Below the pieces are notes generated by a model. The model was not told where the DNA came from. It did not search any database and saw nothing but the letters and a program-made list of their open reading frames with translations. A stretch of DNA of 64,000 bases. Origin: Notamacropus eugenii (taxonomy: Eukaryota > Chordata > Mammalia > Diprotodontia > Macropodidae). The stretch spans positions 29,023,712-29,087,711 of the forward strand of contig NC_092875.1 in NCBI RefSeq assembly GCF_028372415.1, read 5' to 3'. The position numbers were made by a program, and so were the translations under genes. This document shows, one piece after another, positions 62,279-64,000 of the stretch (position 1 is its first letter; each line of letters begins with the position of its first letter).

Positions 62279-62590
62279 AATAAGGGGTTTGAACTGATTA
62301 AACTCTGAGGATCTTTCTAGCTCTAATATCTATGAACCTAAATCAGTTTCCTGCTCTATAAAATGAGGAGTTTGGATTATATGTCCTCTAAAGTCCTTTG
62401 CAGCTCTGAATCTATGAGCCTGGGATCCCAAGTCACCTTATTCTCCTTGGGACTCAGTTTTTTAAATAGAGTTTGAAATAGATGGTCTCTAAAGTCTCTT
62501 TGGATTCTTAATCTAGGATGCTGTGATCCTAAAAAAGTTTATTGTCTCTGGGCCTCAGTTTCCTCTTCTGTAAAATGAGGGAGTCAAATT
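62279..62590 (+). repeat. Tandem run of MIR3-like 3' ends
   Basis: 'cagtttcctgctctataaaa' at about 62345, a degraded counterpart at 62456 and 'cagtttcctcttctgtaaaa' at 62557, with 'tagctctaat', 'cagctctgaa' and 'ggattcttaa' tail versions between them. Period about 100-111 bp. Confidence 0.75.
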
Positions 62591-62604
62591 AAGTCATTTT
62601 ATAA

Positions 62605-62960
62605 AGTCAGCTCAAATAATAAGCATTTAATTGGTGCCTGCCATGTGCCAGGCATTTTGCTACTGGAGATACAAAGGCAAAAAGTAGTCTCAACAAACCA
62701 TTAAGTACCTACTGTGTGCCAGGCACTGTGCTGAGCGCTAGGGATACAAAGAAAGGCTAAAGACAGTCTCTGTGCTCAAGAATCTCCCAGTCTAAAGGGG
62801 GAGACAACATGCAGACAACTATGGACCTAGACAGGATAAAAGTGGAGCCGTTCCAGAGAGGGGAGACATTAGCATTAAGGGGCACAAGGAAAGGCTAGAT
62901 GGTGCGGCCTGATAAAGTTGATAAATGAAGGCAGTCAGGGATACCAGAGGCAGAGGTGAG
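62605..62960 (-). repeat. Two L2 3' ends
   Basis: 62605-62690 ('tgccatgtgccaggcatttt') and 62690-62920 ('agtacctactgtgtgccagg', 'gggggagacaacatgc'). Confidence 0.85.
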
Positions 62961-63340
62961 GAGGGAATTGCTGTTCCAAGTGCCCCTGCAGGTTCCTCCC
63001 AGCTGTCCAGCTCTAGGTCTGTGCTATTTCCCCTCCATAGCATCAGCTCTCTGATTGCCAGTGGCGCAGTCAGAGGTCAGTGCCCCTCACACAGGGATTT
63101 ACACCTCCAGTAGCTGCTCTTGGCCTTTTGCTCCATGAGGGTCTACAGGGCAACAGCTCTGCTAAGGAGGTCTGGCATCCTCTGCCCTGCCTGCCCCCAG
63201 GGAAAGAGGCCAGCTCAGAAGGAGGTCTCTCAGGGAAATACGCCTGGGAAGGGAGCCCAGAGGGAGCCACCTGCATGAACTGCCAGGCACCGGGCATTGT
63301 TGGCAGCCAGCCTGACATTACAGTGCTCTGAAGGCCAGAG
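62961..63340. other. Unique GC-richer sequence
   Basis: Overlapping frames on both strands, no domain or splice pattern recognised. Confidence 0.35.
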
Positions 63341-63455
63341 GGCTGAGAAAGAGACAGACAGAGACACAGAGAGAGAAAGAGACCGAGAGAAGGGAGAGAG
63401 ACACACAGAGAGAGAGAGACAGACAGACAGAGAGAAGGGAGAGAGAGACTGAGGG
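63341..63455 (+). repeat. Purine tract (GAGA/GACA)n
   Basis: 'agagacagacagagacacag' type repeat over about 110 bases. Confidence 0.95.
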
Positions 63456-63514
63456 ATGAGAACAGGGGGGATGAGCTCTGTCTCTTTCCTATCCCACTTC
63501 TCCCATTAACTATC

Positions 63515-63650
63515 TTTTTTTTTTTGGTGAGGCAGTTAGGGTAAGTGACTTACCCAGGATCACACAGTTAATAAGGTCAAGTGTGTGAGGTCACATTTGA
63601 ACTCAGGTCTTCCTGACTCCAGGGCCCGTGCTCTATCCACTTTGCCTCTC
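63515..63650 (-). repeat. SINE-A
   Basis: Poly-T at 63519-63528, 'agtgacttacccaggatcac', head 'ctctatccactttgcctc'. Confidence 0.85.
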
Positions 63651-63654
63651 CCAT

Positions 63655-63841
63655 TAACTATTGACCACAGGACAATCTTTTGAACTTCAAAAGGTGAGGT
63701 CAGATTTGGACTTCCCAATGATTTCAGAGCAGTGTCCATGGATAGTAGTGGCTGATGGCTGAGAAATCATCCAGAAAATATGGCTTCAGGATTCTACAAG
63801 GTCACCCGCCCTTGCATCCCAAGCAGAGAGCCACATCTAAG
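63655..63841. other. Unassigned
   Basis: Nothing recognised. Confidence 0.3.
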
Positions 63842-64000
63842 CCAGAGCTCCTTAACCTGTGGTCAGTGATTGTGCTCCCCTACCTCTGCCTGTGGTCCAT
63901 GGACTCCCACCTCCACCCCGCTAGGGAGTCTGTGAATAGATTTCAAGGAGTCTGTAAACTTGGATGGGGAAAAAATAAATCTTTATTTTCATTAACTTCT
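63842..64000 (+). mobile_element. hAT-like MITE, related to family 1, cut by window end
   Basis: 'gagctccttaacctgtggtc' and 'aggagtctgtaaacttggat', 'aataaatctttattttcatt' match the known mammalian element whose other half resembles family 1. Confidence 0.6.

Overview
This window looks like intergenic or intronic DNA from a marsupial. The evidence is the transposon set. There are LINE-1 3' and 5' ends of the marsupial type. Tail-ends of L2 are very abundant. There is old CR1/L3 material, MIR/THER-type CORE-SINEs, and tRNA-headed SINEs carrying an RTE (BovB-like) tail, which are characteristic of marsupials. A second tRNA-headed SINE, with a tail ending in 'acgaaggac', makes an Australian marsupial more likely than an opossum, but that is inference from memory of the families and not a measurement.

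I recognise no host protein-coding exon, rRNA gene or tRNA gene. The longer open frames are low-complexity tracts, antisense readings of simple repeats, or transposon remnants. Names used below: 'MIR' is the L2-tailed CORE-SINE. 'MIR3-like' is a tRNA-headed SINE ending in the CR1/L3-type tail 'ggtcccttccagctct'. 'SINE-R' has the RTE-type tail (gccaagaaaaccccaaatgg). 'SINE-W' has the tail ending 'acgaaggac'. 'SINE-A' is the short poly(A)-ended form. 'SINE-D' has the tail containing 'gacctgcat'. Family assignments rest on recognised motifs and have not been checked against a repeat library.

Layout. 0-6 kb holds a 33-bp minisatellite, a CpG-rich homeobox-site-rich block, a Z-DNA-type (CG/CA) tract and a minus-strand L1 5' end whose ORF1 has an in-frame internal deletion. 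6-18 kb is a mosaic of MIR, MIR3-like, L2 and SINE-R copies with short unique blocks. 18-27 kb carries an unclassified block, two L1 3' ends, a long composite SINE-like element and a CR1 3' end. 27-36 kb has a local 85-bp duplication, hAT fossils, a TGAA minisatellite and a possible CTCF site. 36-47 kb is L2-rich and includes a five-unit tandem array of L2 3' ends, followed by a CpG-retaining AT-rich block near 43.8 kb. 47-50 kb has a strong CTCF-like site followed by large pyrimidine and purine tracts. 50-57 kb shows nested insertions, several with readable target-site duplications. 57-64 kb contains more L2/MIR, a TATA plus YY1-like site, a CR1 reverse-transcriptase fragment and a tandem run of MIR3-like tails.

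There is no gene cassette here. The interesting content is regulatory-looking unique DNA and the way LINE and SINE tails have grown into tandem repeats.
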